From NCBI GenBank assembly GCA_018873225.1, contig JAEILZ010000001.1, positions 8,246,001 through 8,310,000 on the forward strand: a DNA stretch of 64,000 nt, read 5' to 3'. Below are positions 1 through 11,810 of this stretch, one piece after another; within the stretch, counting starts at the first letter, position 1; each line of letters opens with the position of its first letter. Under the pieces are notes generated by a model, which did no database searches, was not told the DNA's origin, and was given only the letters and a program-made list of their open reading frames with translations. The DNA comes from [Phialemoniopsis] sp. UDSM-2020 (taxonomy: Eukaryota > Ascomycota > Sordariomycetes > Thyridiales > Thyridiaceae). Position numbers and translations under genes: made by a program.

Positions 1-1972
1 CTGAGCTATGGATCGTCATGGAGTTTTGCTCCGGTGGCAGTTGCGCCGACCTGATGAAGCCGGGCCTGATTGGCGAGGACTATATTGCTATTATTGTGCG
101 GGAGCTGCTACTGGGACTCGACTACCTCCACTCGGACAAGAAGCTGCACAGAGATGTCAAAGGTGAGCAGATCACTGCAGCGCTGAAGATGGGTGTGTGT
201 GCGTGTATTGCCCTGATAACTGATACTGGCCGCCCACAGCCGCGAACGTTCTCCTGAGCTCCAACGGCCAGGTCAAGCTTGCTGACTTTGGCGTATCGGG
301 CCAGCTGTCGGCCACCATGACCAAGAAGAACACATTTGTCGGTACGCCCTTTTGGATGGCGCCGGAAGTCATTAAGCAGTCCGGCTACGACCACAAGGCC
401 GACATATGGTCCCTCGGCATCACCGCCCTCGAGCTGGCCAACGGCGAGCCCCCTTACGCCGACATTCACCCCATGAAGGTGCTCTTCCTCATTCCCAAGA
501 ACCCGCCCCCGCGCCTCGAGGGCAACTTTACAAAGGCCTTCAAGGACTTTATCGAGGTTTGCCTGCAGCGCGACCCCAAGGAGCGGCCCGCGGCGCGCGA
601 CCTGCTCAAGCACCCTTTCATCCGCCGCGCCAAAAAGACCACCTACCTGACGGAGCTTATCGAGCGCTACAGCCGGTGGTGCGCGACACATCGCGGAGGC
701 GAGGATGAAGAGGCCTACGAGGACGAGCAGCGCATGGCTGAGCGAGAGCCTGTCAACGAGGATATGTGGGACTTTGGTACTGTGCGCCTCGTGGGCGACC
801 GCGGCAACTTGCTGCACCGGCCCGGGCTCAACGCCATGGACGAGTCGGCGACGAATGCTAGGTCGGGCGAGACGTCGAGGAGGGACCCTAGCACGAGTCC
901 GACGAAGATTTCCTTTGAGCGAGATAGGGACACACTCAAAGCTGCGAATGCTGGTACCTCACGGCAGTCCAGCCCCCAGAGGAAACCAGTCCCTCTTATG
1001 GCGGCTCAATCGCCGGCCAAGGTACCCCTACCTTCATCACCGGCCAGGAATCATGGCACGGCCACGCGGGACCCCGAGACACCTCGCCCGCCTCAGTTCC
1101 ACAAACTTATGCCCGAGAGCCCTGCGAGCCAGTCATCGCCAGACTATGACCGGGTTCTGCAGGAGCAGCTGCAGCGCGACATGGGCCACCTCAACCTGGC
1201 GCCGGCGATACACTCCGACCAGCATTCGCCGCAGCTCGTATCCAAGAGTTCACAGAAGAGCTTACCAGGCCTGCAACAACGGTCAGCGTCACAAACCGGC
1301 GGCATGAAGCTGCCCGAGATCCCGCCTTACCGAGGATCCCAACAGACACAACAGCCGCTGCAGAAACTCACCTCGCAGCAAGTACCAGCCCTCCCTCCCC
1401 AGTCGCGACAAGCGCAACCCCAGCAGCGGCCCGCGCCGATACAGCAGCTGTCAAACCAGAACATTAACCCCCTCACATCAAAGGAGGTGCCCCGAGGCCC
1501 CCTGCCATCTGCAGCACCCCCGCTATCCTCGGCATCTTCATCACACTCGGGCACACCCGAGCCGGGCTCTTCATCTACCGCTACAGGACTCACCGCGGGG
1601 ACGACACCACCGCTATCCTTCCCCTCTCCAGCGCCGGCGAACCCCAACGGCGAGCTCGACGCCCTCAACGACGTCATATTCCCGGCCCTCGAGGAGGCGC
1701 TTAAGCGGCGGCAGATCCGGCTGGGCAACGGCGGCGGCGGAGCGGGAGAGCAGCAGCAGCAGCAGGCGCCGACGCCGCGGCAGCAGCGGGCCGAAGCAGC
1801 ACACGAGAAGATCCGAAGGCTGGTGTACAAGCTCGCGCACGTGTGCAAGGAGATTGACCACTACGACAAGGCGGAGCCGGTGGGCATGGGCAAAGATGTG
1901 GGGACCTTTCTCGAGGGCCTGCTTGAGGAGATACTGGTGAGAGTCGAGCCACTTGATGAAGATGAGGCTTGA
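1..1972 (+). CDS. STE20/GCK-III-type Ser/Thr protein kinase, 5' end outside the window
   Basis: Cytoplasmic protein kinase of the MST3/Nak1/Kic1 (germinal centre kinase III) type, which in fungi acts in polarity and septation signalling. The reading frame is already open at base 3 (ELWIVMEFCSGGS), so the P-loop and C-helix lie upstream of the window. An intron at 163-239 (GTGAGC...CACAG) joins the catalytic loop HRDVK to AANVLL. The second exon carries DFG, the activation segment ending GTPFWMAPE, and DIWSLGITALELA. It ends in a long Pro/Ser/Gln-rich tail (about residues 150-480 of this fragment, with a short polyQ) and a conserved acidic C-terminal segment. The stop is at 1970-1972. Family assignment is firm. 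Which fungal paralogue it is (POD-6/Nak1-like or MST-1-like) is not resolved. Confidence 0.9.
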
Positions 1973-3776
1973 GAGGCGACGAGTCTATACAGGGCGGCTA
2001 TCATTGTCAAAAAGGTAGACGGGAGGTTTTGGACTGGCGCTTCTAGGCGGGATCATGGACCCCTCTTCGGTTACTACAGAGATGTGGAAAGGGGAATACA
2101 CTGGCGTTTACTGGAACTGGCGAAGGGCTTTTGAGGCTTTGTGTGCAATTAGAGCATAGACAGTCTTTACCGTTTTACAATCATCATTATATGGCTCTGT
2201 CGATAGGCAGTAAGGTCGGTTAAAAGGCAAGGGGAAGAATATACCCGTATACGACGGCATTGTCAGTGATATCAATTTCTTATGGTTCGCGAATCGTTTG
2301 TGAGGTCTGAGACAGATGGACAGACATCTATGTCATCGACTGTGGGGGTCGGAGGCACAGAAACGGTCTTTGATTTAGACGTGGCAGAGACATTTGACGC
2401 GAGATTGACAGCCCTATGTAAACTCATCGATGAGTGATATCCGCATCAGTTGTGAGGATCTCGAGACAAGGCCTGGTTCAGACCAAGATCGCAGGCTTTC
2501 CCGACGAGTCAAAAGCAGATTACTAAAGGTCTTGCCGCCCAAGTCAAGCGAAGGTCTCGAGACAAATCTCAACTCACCCGACAATCTCAAGTTGGTAGAG
2601 CCATGGTCAGGCTTTTTCCCAACGATGACGGTGACACGCAGTACGATCTCCGCTCATCCCCTCTCTACTATCGCTCGGGCCTGCTCGGTTCCGTGACTGG
2701 CAAAGAAGTCTCCCCCTTGTCCCTCGTACTACCATGATCTGAGACAAGGCTACACCTCGCGTCGGAGGAACATGCCTTGACGGGGCATGAAAGAGATATG
2801 AGGATTATGACGTGGCTGTTTTGAGTCTTTCGATTTCTTGGCTTGGCAATGGATCTGGAAAAGGGGCCGAAAACGGCCGTATGGCCCTCTCGAAGGCTTT
2901 GACCGGCCTTGGGCTTTCTCTCATTCTGGCTGGGCTCTACATGATGCCTCAAAACGGATGATCAAAAGTTGTAAAGACCACTGTTATGCCACGCTCGGCA
3001 ACCTGCATACATGGGCAATGATTTGTAATTTCTTTGTAGAATGAAGCCGGATGGCGACCACGTGAAGAAGCATGCCATATGGCCAATGTGCTCCAGAAGC
3101 ATCGATGTACATCAGAACTGCCCTCCCCTGCCGGATCTTGTGCCTCCATTCGCAACCGAAGAAAAAGAGATGAGAAGCAGTATCAACCACTCGCTTGAAG
3201 ATTGGGCTCGCCTCGCCACCGGGCCGGTATCACATGCGCGCCCGAACGACCCGGCCGGACAGCCCTGGGAGACACCGGCTCCTGGCCCACTCGTGTTTCC
3301 CACCTGGCTGGGAGTGTTTCTACTAGGTTACCGGGATCATGGTAACGGTGCACTGGGAACGATGGGGTGAGACACAAAAGAGCACTTTCAGCTAGCATGG
3401 ACCTCCTTCGGGGTCAACCAAGAGGTTGCACTCCGGGATGAGACCTCCCTCTGGGATGGCGATAGAGGGACGTCCATGATCATCGCTGGTAAGAGACAAG
3501 AGAATGGGTGGCCAGATTTGGGAACTGGTCCAACAAAGTTGATTGACGGCATGACCTCGGGGGACGGCACTCTGGTCTATAAAAGGGACCCAGATGGAAT
3601 CGAGATCGAGATCGTGGACCCTTTCAGAGACTCATCAACCCCCATTTGGAATACCGAACACGATCCAACTCGTACAGACATCGCACTGCAGAAAGACCCT
3701 TTATCTATTCTCCTCCCTTCACTCTCAACAAAACTCTCTTCAACTGTCATTATCCTTATCATTCAAACCTCCGGAA
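1973..3776. other. Gene-poor spacer, 1.8 kb
   Basis: This holds the 3' flank of the kinase and the promoter of the next gene. Short open frames are present on both strands (the longest about 109 codons) but show no domain, no splice logic and no family resemblance. The only clear signal is a TATA-like element near its right end. Confidence 0.5.
3578..3585 (+). promoter_or_regulatory. TATA box of the secreted protein gene
   Basis: TATAAAAG lies about 200 bases upstream of the start codon at 3777 and is followed by a CT-rich stretch typical of strongly expressed fungal promoters. Role inferred from position. Confidence 0.5.
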
Positions 3777-4533
3777 ATGCACCGGTCTCTGCTCTTCCAG
3801 CTCGTCACCACCCTCCTCCCCTCCCTCATCCTCCCCCTTCTCCTCCTCACGACACCGGCCACCGCCGCCCCGGCGCCGGCGGTGGTGGCAGCAGCAGACG
3901 GCCCGCCGCCCGACTCCCGGCGGGCCATCAAGCTCTCGGCCGCCGACCAGGCCTGCACCGGCACCCTGCAGCAGTGCGGCTGCACCTCGGTCGCCATGTC
4001 GACGCCCGACTGGACCGTGACGGACCTGCTCTACGCCGCGCGGTACCCCAACACGCAGGGTTCCTACGCCTTCATCACCTTCAACGTGACCAACCCGGCC
4101 GTCGGGTACGAGACGCACTGCGCCGCGTCGAGCATGAAGGCCGACGACTTCTTCTACGGCGAGCAGTGGTACCCCTGCGACGACATCACCGTCGTCCAGG
4201 GGGGCAAGAAGACGGGGCAGCCCGGGGCCAGAGCCTTGTTTAGGTACGACAGGGCCTCGGGCAAGTTGGATATCAATCAGACTTGGGTTTGTGATGATCA
4301 GGGGTATCCGTGAGTTTTCTATCCTGTTGGAGGTGCCATCATACATACTGATTTAAGGATGATGCAGTGCCAACTTTCGCGTGTCGGGCGGGACCACCAT
4401 GTCCCTTCAATGCAACGACACGGCTGCTCCTGCTGCTGCACACGGAACGGACCAGACGGAGTTCAAACGGATCGTCAGCTGTGACGAGGTCGACGTCAAG
4501 GTACCGTGGGATGACGTGCAGGCTTGGGCTTGA
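3777..4533 (+). CDS. Small secreted cysteine-rich protein, possibly AA1-like
   Basis: Two exons, 3777-4309 and 4368-4533, joined over a GTGAGT...GCAG intron, give 232 residues. The first 31 or so residues form a strong signal peptide (a leucine-rich core ending in an Ala-rich cleavage region). The mature part has eight cysteines, starting with a CTGTLQQCGC cluster, and blocks such as WYPCDD, INQTWVCDDQGYP and a final VSCDE. The alternation of F/Y-rich beta strands with paired cysteines recalls the AA1-like (Alt a 1 fold) secreted proteins of ascomycetes, but that is a resemblance only. It is probably an extracellular protein or effector candidate. The start was chosen because the signal peptide begins at this ATG; an open frame extends further upstream but is not protein-like. 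Confidence 0.75.
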
Positions 4534-4713
4534 GGTCTTTAGCTTTTCTTTCGAATGGAGAAAAGGGGCTGATAGGAACGCGAATCTAGAACGGGACAGG
4601 ATGTATCACTTGTGCAAGTCACATTAATGGGAGGTAATCGTCTAGTAATAATACTGCGCGTTCGTCTTTCATGTTGACTTGAACCTGCTTGGAAGAGTTA
4701 CAGGGATCAAGTT

Positions 4714-5736
4714 CTAATAACCTTTGCTCTCGATCTTGCCGATGGTCTCCCCAAGCCCCTTGACAGCCTCGACCGTCTCCGCCCAGGCACCGTCGCCCTC
4801 ATACAATTGGCTGCGCAGCCACGCCGTCGTCGACCTTTGCACCGCCGCCAGCCGCTCAGGCCCCTCGTCCAGGCACTCCTTGGCGTCCCACCCGCTGATC
4901 CCGCCGAACCCGTGCAGGCCGCCCTTGACCATGAAGGCATCCTTCCTGCCGGGCGCGAACTCGTACGGCTCGCGGTGCCAGTCAGCGCCCTTAACCGTCA
5001 GGTGCGGGCTCAGGTCCCCCTCGCCCCAGAGCACCAGCGTCGGGGTGCTCATGCCGTCAAACGCCATGTCGTAGAAGGGCACCATCTTGCGCCCGTTCTC
5101 CGAGATGTTGTCGGCGCCGCCCGTGCCGCCCGTGCCGACGAGCACGCCGGCCTTGATCCGCGGGTCCAGCGCGCGCGAGACGGCGCCGTCGCGCGGGTCC
5201 GTGTTGGTCGCGCCGAGGAGCAGCGCGGCCGTGAAGCCGCCGAGCGAGTGGCCCGCCACGGCGACGCGGTCGCGGTCGAGTTTGCCTCTGCCGAGGAGCG
5301 GCACGCTGGCCTCGACCTCGTCGAGGCGGTCGAGGATGCGCGACATGTCGCGCGCGCGCGAGTCGAGCCAGGTGTCGCGCATGGTGGCCGGGTCCGGCGG
5401 CAGGGAGAGGTTGCGCGAGGTCAGGTGCGTGGGTTGGAGGACGGCGAACCCCCTCGAGGCCCAGAACTTGGCGAGGGGGTAGTAGCCCTGCTGCGAGGAG
5501 AGGTAGTTGCTGATGCCGTGGCCGTGGGAGAGCAGGATGACTGGCAGCTTGTCGTTGTTGGTGCTGCTGCTGCTTGGGGCCGGGAAGGAGATCTTGATCT
5601 CGAGGTCGACGGGGCGGTCTTCCTTCTTGCAGGGGAGGACGACGGCGTCGTAGGAGATGACGGGGCTGGCTGGGGTGGTGGGCAGCTTGGCTGCGTCGCC
5701 GATGAGGGAGGCGTTGGGGAAGTCTACGGTGGCCAT
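4714..5736 (-). CDS. Alpha/beta hydrolase, PAF-acetylhydrolase/chlorophyllase-like
   Basis: Intronless 340-residue serine hydrolase without a signal peptide. The nucleophile elbow AGHSLGG places the catalytic serine at residue 164. The oxyanion segment LLSHGHG is at 69-75. D241 in WGEGDLS and H275 in GGLHGFGG complete a plausible triad. The SHGHG oxyanion loop and the long insertion after it resemble the PAF-AH/chlorophyllase-like branch of the superfamily. The likely role is hydrolysis of a small ester or lipid; the substrate cannot be read from sequence. The start codon is the first in-frame ATG. The gene is transcribed towards the secreted-protein gene, whose stop lies 180 bases beyond its own. 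Confidence 0.85.
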   Translation of the reverse strand: MATVDFPNASLIGDAAKLPTTPASPVISYDAVVLPCKKEDRPVDLEIKISFPAPSSSSTNNDKLPVILLSHGHGISNYLSSQQGYYPLAKFWASRGFAVLQPTHLTSRNLSLPPDPATMRDTWLDSRARDMSRILDRLDEVEASVPLLGRGKLDRDRVAVAGHSLGGFTAALLLGATNTDPRDGAVSRALDPRIKAGVLVGTGGTGGADNISENGRKMVPFYDMAFDGMSTPTLVLWGEGDLSPHLTVKGADWHREPYEFAPGRKDAFMVKGGLHGFGGISGWDAKECLDEGPERLAAVQRSTTAWLRSQLYEGDGAWAETVEAVKGLGETIGKIESKGY

Positions 5737-6376
5737 TATATTATTATTGAGGCTGATCAGTGCAAAATAAGATCTTTGAAGGATATCAAGAGGGCAAGTG
5801 GTGTTAGTGAGGTTGTTATTGGTTGAGTTGTTGATGAAATGGATTCCTGGACCTATCGACTTTCAAACAGACGGCGCATGGAGCGCAGTTAAATAGACGG
5901 GCAATCATGTTGCACAATAGGGGTCTGTCCCGGCCAATATGGACATATGATGGACATAGAGAGTGGAAGTCCTGACGGCATCATGAGGCTGTTGTGCTCC
6001 CTGGCTTAACCCCACGATGTTTCGCGGACTTAAAACCTGACCAATTTGACTAAGCGGTCCACACCTCGTGCCGTTTTCCCTTTTAGGCCAAACCTACGAT
6101 TCTCTGGGGCATGACAAACCTTAGAAATCGCATCTCTTCTCCACACTGACAGCATTAGTTCGTACATGCTCGGATTCAGTCTCCACTAGTTAGTCTGGAC
6201 TGCATCATGCCCGTCACTCTGCGGCTCGTAGAAGAGACTTGATCCTGATTGAACATACCCCTCAGTCGATATCTCATGGCCGCCTTATTGTTACTGGCAA
6301 TAGCTTGGAGAGTATTTTCATATTCATTGAGAAGACGGCTTTGAAACCCTACTTCCATCTTGAACATAATGTGCTC
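5737..6376. other. Spacer between hydrolase and NACHT gene
   Basis: Promoter of the hydrolase and 3' flank of the NACHT gene. A 63-codon minus-strand open frame at 6176-6367 could be a cryptic 3' exon of the NACHT gene, but no convincing donor leads into it. Confidence 0.4.
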
Positions 6377-9300
6377 TCACTGGCATGACATCTGCTCAGA
6401 CATCCCGACTCCATTTCTACGGACATTCCGTGGCACCCTGTTTCCACTGTATATATGCCACAGGTAGGACCATATTCCCGTGGCTCGCATTCCGAGAACC
6501 GTCTTCGGGCGATCGAGGACTTGTCGTATCGACTGAACACCAAATCCTGCCCACTCAAATTCAGCCAGAACATCTGTCCAATCCGCTCGAGGTGGCAAAA
6601 TGACTGAGTCTCCTACGCCGACGAGAACCTTGCACATCTCGTACCTTGTCCTACAGTCCCAACTGGGTTCGATGATTGTGGACATTTCCACTGGATGCTG
6701 CACGATCCAGTCGATGGGTGTCCGCTCCTTGGAGTCGTGGCAATTCACATTAGCTCCGCGCCTAATCAACTCAGCTGCAAGTAACGGTGGCGCCACATGC
6801 AGCAAGCTGAAGGTGATATTTTCCGAGCCTGTGAACCAAGTGATGGATATGTTCGGATCTTGACCGCGTGCTAGGGCTTGAAGCGCCAGCTCTATCAGCG
6901 CTGGCCTGGATAGCTGTCGTTCATCGCTCAGTCCGCACAACCTTTTGAACACACCAGGGAAGAACTGGGGATCTTTGTTGATGTCGAAGCCGTTTTCCAG
7001 AAGCAAGCGGGCAATCGAGAGGACTTTCTCGTCGAACATCCCCACGACCGGTGCCTTCATTAGCGCACCCAACAGGGGGATATCTATGTACCGAAAAGCC
7101 GCTTGTCTGGTGTCGGGAGACTTGGACTCCATCCAGTCGCGGAGGCATAAGACAAGCCCATTTGCGACTGCAAAAGTGATCATATCAGCAGTTCCAACTC
7201 CAGGATATTCCAAAACGCGAATGCGGCACTGTGGCAGGCTTTGAGGCGGTACGCTTGCAATGAAGTCCAGTTGGCTGCTCAAGGTAGTCTCTTCTGCATA
7301 TGCGGCATGAAGGGCACTGAGCTTCATCGCCCGTGCCCTCTCATCTGACCCGTCTGCCTCCGGCGTCAGTGCCCATGTCGTGATCCAGTACTTGGCATGG
7401 AAGGAGTGTCCATTCTCTTTGACAATGACTGAGAGATCGCCAAGCAAAGCCGTCTTGAAGGAGACGTCGGTAGCGAATTCGAGAACGGTCTGGTGCATGA
7501 ATTGCGGGTAAGTCCCCTTGATTTCGACAAGTCCGCCACCCCATTTCAATATGTCTTCTGTCACTTGTCTTTTGATTTGAGCATTGCTCATCTGCCCAAA
7601 TTTCGACTGGTCGCTGACATATTCCTCTCGAGCCTCCTCAAACGTGGCACAATTTGAAATTAAAATGGCTCGTCTGATATCTTGGTCAGTGGCAGGGGAA
7701 TCTAGCTGGCGGATAAGAAGCTCCAGTAGGACAAATGTGCGACGGCGATTCAGAGGGTTGATACGATCTACAATCAGCTCGTAAAACTGATGTAGATCAT
7801 CTGGTAGTTCTTGTAGCTTCTTCTGAAGGTACTCTCTTGAAGCGGGCTGTGACCCTTCCGGCTGAATGTTCAGGAGCTCCTTGACAACAAGCCTAATCCA
7901 CAGAAACACCCCATTTGCTCGATTCAGGATAGCCGGTATGAGAAAGTTGAGTGACGTCCGACAGGCTAGCGACTTGGCCGTGTATCGCTCGATATCGTCT
8001 TTGGTGTAGTCTTGTAATCGGATATTTGGGTGATTCGAAAATCGAGCCAGCAAAGAATCTCGAGGCCGGCTTGAAAAACAAACCTTGATACGAGTGCATG
8101 AATCGGGGGAGATCGTAATGAGATCCTGAAGGAAGCGACTGATCATGTCATGATGTCCATCGAATTCGTCCAGTGCGTCGAAGAACATGACTACATCCAT
8201 ATGTATGAAGTCCTGGTGCAAAAGTCGATGGAGTATCTGCTCCAGCCTGACGATGGGCCCTAAACTTTCATCGTTGAATGGCTGAATCAAGCTCGCAAGA
8301 AAGCGGGTCTCCCTTGCATTTCGATATTGTGAATGCTTCTCTGAAAGCCTTGCAAACTGCAATTTGACAACCATTTTCTCATCATGTACCCTGGCTATCT
8401 CCGCTTGATGTTCGGCTATCTGCTCGTTGAGCAGTCTGATTCTCTTCTCGATCTTTTCGTGTATATCCTGTACGGGTTTTGTGTTGGACTCGCGACGTGC
8501 ACCATTCAAGGCTTGTTGCTTAGCTTCGGCTTGCTGTAAATTTTTCTGCGCAGCATTCATGGATGCCACGTGATATCCAAGTCTGCCTGACAGAGTCACA
8601 CTTTGCCCCTCGAGCTGACTGAAGATTTCCCACGTGGATTGATGCAGCAGTTGAAAGGCACCCCAGTGAGGTTGTAGGATCTGAAGTATGAGACTTCGTA
8701 GTGCGCCTTCGAAAGACTTTTGTAAGGCCGTCCCTCGATAGTGGAAGAAGAAGCCGGCCATGATCTCGTGAGAGCCTCTTCTCCAGTCATGCAGAAGCTG
8801 CCACGTTTCGTTGCTGGAGTATATGTACTTGACCATCGTTGACTTTCCAGACCCTGGCTTACCATGGACCCAGAACAACTTCGAATCGCCTTGTAGCCAG
8901 TTACGAAAACGGTCTTCCTCGAAAATCCAATGGAAGGTGTCGTGGAGAGGGGGCTCGATTTGATCAATGCGGAAGTCGAGCTCTGGTGATGCTAGTTGCC
9001 GGTGAACTTCTAACATATCGTTAGTTACAGGCTGTGTCCACTGAGAGTACAAATCATCTTGCCTTCAATGGTGGTCCAGATCTGTCGAAATTCATCAAGA
9101 GTGTCATCATATAGTATCTCATGTGCAAAACCTCTCGTAGGTATCGGATCTAGGTAGTAATTCAGGTTTGGGGAGGCAATCTCGGGAAAGGAAGACTTAT
9201 GTTTGCTTCTGGGGCCTGGTAGAGGTTCGCATAAGTCGGCGAGACAATCTAGGACTAGGCCCAAGCTTGCTTCGTCTTCGGAAAACTTTACCATGCTCGT

Positions 9301-10456
9301 ATGGTCCTTGTTGATGGGAATCGCATTAAATCTGTCTGTCCGGCTGAAGTTGTAGTGCGAAGTCGCCGATTCACGACCAACCAACACTGTACAAGGCCCA
9401 TGGCTGTCCCGGCTCCCATCGGGTAACTACTGAACCGATGATTAGCCTTTCTCGTAGAGCAAGATGGCATGCGCAGTATGTGATGACTGACAAAGGCTAT
9501 AGGTGATGCTTTTGTCTCATAGGCCCAATAGAACTGTGCCTTTTTGGTAAAGGCTATCCCTTCAAAGCGTTCATTCAGATGCCGCAGGTAGTAGTTACCG
9601 TTTTCGCAAGATAGGCTTTGTATGAGCATTTTGTTGGCCTGGCCCTCGACCATGGCTGCGAAATGACTTTGCTGCATACCCAAGCTTGGAACACCAAACA
9701 TGATTGCTCCTCGCACGTTGTCGAGAATACTGGCGATGCTCTTCTCGCACTCCGCGACCTGCACGAGGGCCTCTTTAAGGACGAGTCCGCCGAGACTGTG
9801 GGCGAGGAAGACAATCTGTCTTGCAGTTGAGAGGTTCCACCCTCCGCTTTTAAGGTGATGTATCAAGCAAAGGGCGATATCAGCAATAGACTGGGAAGAT
9901 TTGCTGCCTCTGAGCTTGGAGTCATAGCCATAAAGAATCGTCCGAGCTCCGGGTATCACTCTGGGTATCTCGTCGCGAATCCACATGTAGGACTTGTTTG
10001 AGCCATGAGGCTGCCACGACCCGAAGGCATGACTGCCCAGGCCCGAGATAGCAATACAGCTTGTAAAAGTCAGACTATGAGACGAAACTTGCATGGCATC
10101 TCGACATACTCTGTGTGATGTTCGCCCGAACTCACATCGTTGAGCACGGTCAATCCCTCGAAATGGCAATCAAGGATCAACTTATCGCCGGTTGTCTCAT
10201 CTATCGGCAGCTCCCACTCGTTGTTCTCCAGATTCCCCTGGAGGACTCTCGGGACACTCCCAAGCTGGAGAGTGGCAACTTTGAAAGACACGGTCGCCCA
10301 GCGGTCAGTTGTTCGCGCCAGAGATTTGATGCTGACGTTGTCCGCGGGGATGTGCAAGGAGGCACCGAGAAGTTGGGCAGCTTCGGCCTGAGTTGAAATA
10401 TGTGCTGGCAATCTCCGTAACCGGAAAACTTTCGAAGTCCAGCTTAGTTCACCCAT
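6377..10456 (-). CDS. NLR-like STAND protein: lipase-like domain, NACHT, ankyrin-like C-terminus
   Basis: Four exons by eye: 10456-10110, 10059-9492, 9426-9063 and 9009-6377, giving 1303 residues in frame. Introns 1 and 2 have normal donors and acceptors. Intron 3 works only as a GC-AG intron with a perfect CTAAC branch site. An N-terminal segment of about 115 residues precedes a PGAP1/DUF676-like alpha/beta hydrolase domain (SGLGSHAFGSW near 120, AHSLGG with Ser204). Next come a NACHT P-loop GKPGSGKS (476-483), a Walker B FFDALDE (about 702-708) and the RIKVCFSSRP sensor. The C-terminal third is helical with ankyrin-like pieces (LLENGFDIN, LIRRGANVNCHDS). About 80 residues between the P-loop and Walker B are coiled-coil-like. 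Proteins of this architecture act in fungal non-self recognition and heterokaryon incompatibility; the ligand is unknown. Confidence 0.8.
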
Positions 10457-10868
10457 GTTTGATTACGTTAGTGGTCCTGGGGTAGGAGTATGCGCTTCGA
10501 CAACGTCGGCGTGAACGGGTAAGCTTGAGCACGCGTGAGGAGGCCTGCGGCTGAGTGAGTGGGGTAGCAACACGTCACCTGGGCACTCTCAGGTCGACGA
10601 ATTATGCGCGTTGGGCATGAAATGCGCGGCCCCCAAACTGAGGTGGGTAGCTGGAGGTTGATGGCCTCAGACTTAGCCACTCAAGATGAATGGACAGTAG
10701 GCGAAAATAAAGCACCCATGCTAGGTAGGTGGAGTGGCCTGCTGATATTCAGGTCCTGGTGCTATTCCTTCTCTACCTACTTTACTTGACATGTGACCGC
10801 GGGACTGAACTTATGCCTACAACCTAGGTTTATAGCCTGGCAGCACCAATCTAGCCCAAATCAGTGCC
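10457..10868. other. Spacer with CTAGGTA motifs
   Basis: Promoter of the NACHT gene. It contains CTAGGTAGGT at 10721-10730, CTACCTA just after it, and AACCTAGGTT near 10821. No coding potential is seen. Confidence 0.4.
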
Positions 10869-11810
10869 TTAACCGCTCAACGTCTGGATCAACTGGGCCT
10901 TGTTCCGCTGCAAAGCCTCCTCAAGCGAATGCAGAGGGATGCCGAACTTGGCTTCCACGTCTTTGGAGCCTGCCGCAGCGGCTTTAAAGCCATCAGCTTT
11001 GACGTTGGCCCAGGCGTGGAACTTCTGCACACTGAACGCTGTAGCCGCAGCCCAGTCTTCTTCGGCCGGCGTGTACTTCCTGGTCTTGATCTCCTTCCCA
11101 CTGACCCTGGTCAAGATCGCGGCAACCTCTGGGATGGTCAGGTTCTCGCTGCTGAGATCGACGGACTGGCCGCCGAACTTGGCCGGGTCCTTGAAAGCTG
11201 CCGCTGCGTACGCGCCGACGTCATTGAGATCTGTCTGCACCATGCCGATGCCCTCGTTGTAGGCGTGCGACAGGGTGTGCTTCGAGATCAGCTCGGGCCA
11301 GTTGTGTACGACCGGGCCTGGGTCGAAGTAGTCAAAGTGAATAAAGGCCGGGCGCAGAATGGTCCAGCTGTCGAAGCCACCAGCCTTGACCGTCTGCTCC
11401 GTGTGCCATTTGCGCTCAAAGTATCCGTGCAGCAGCGGGATGGCCTTGGTCGCCTCGTCATCCCACGCAGATTTGTCGCCTGTGAAGAAAGTTGTGCTGG
11501 CAACGATCTTCTTGATTCCAGCCTTTCTGGACGCTTCGACCACGGTCTTTGCCTGTGCCTCCTCCAGACCGGGAATGGGAAAGGTGTTGAGGAAGACTCC
11601 CTCGCAACCCTGGGCGGCCTTGAAGACTTGATCAAAGTTATCGCTGTTGCCCTCAAATATGGTGACGCCCGGGCTCTCCAAGATGGCCGGTAGCTGCTTG
11701 GAAGAATCCCGAACGAGGGCGTGGATCTTGGCGCCGGCTTCGAGGAGGTGCTTGATAACCTGTCGGCTCTGATTGCCAGTGGCCTGCGTGATGAGATATG
11801 TGCCAGCCAT
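10869..11810 (-). CDS. NmrA-like NAD(P)-binding protein
   Basis: Intronless, 313 residues. The N-terminus has a Rossmann strand and glycine turn, TYLITQATGNQSRQV, followed by the NmrA-type second strand HALVRDSS and the LNTFPIPGLEEAQ segment. The catalytic YxxxK of classical SDRs is not obvious, as is usual in NmrA/HSCARG-like atypical SDRs, which act as redox-sensing regulators or as reductases. ERKWHTEQ and WTILRPAFIHFDYF match conserved blocks of the family. It has no signal peptide and is likely cytosolic. A precise role is not inferable; neighbours give no clue. Confidence 0.85.
   Translation of the reverse strand: MAGTYLITQATGNQSRQVIKHLLEAGAKIHALVRDSSKQLPAILESPGVTIFEGNSDNFDQVFKAAQGCEGVFLNTFPIPGLEEAQAKTVVEASRKAGIKKIVASTTFFTGDKSAWDDEATKAIPLLHGYFERKWHTEQTVKAGGFDSWTILRPAFIHFDYFDPGPVVHNWPELISKHTLSHAYNEGIGMVQTDLNDVGAYAAAAFKDPAKFGGQSVDLSSENLTIPEVAAILTRVSGKEIKTRKYTPAEEDWAAATAFSVQKFHAWANVKADGFKAAAAGSKDVEAKFGIPLHSLEEALQRNKAQLIQTLSG

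Noticed and set aside
4807..5826. 339-codon plus-strand frame over the alpha/beta hydrolase
   Set aside because: A shadow frame; the minus-strand protein has a full catalytic triad.
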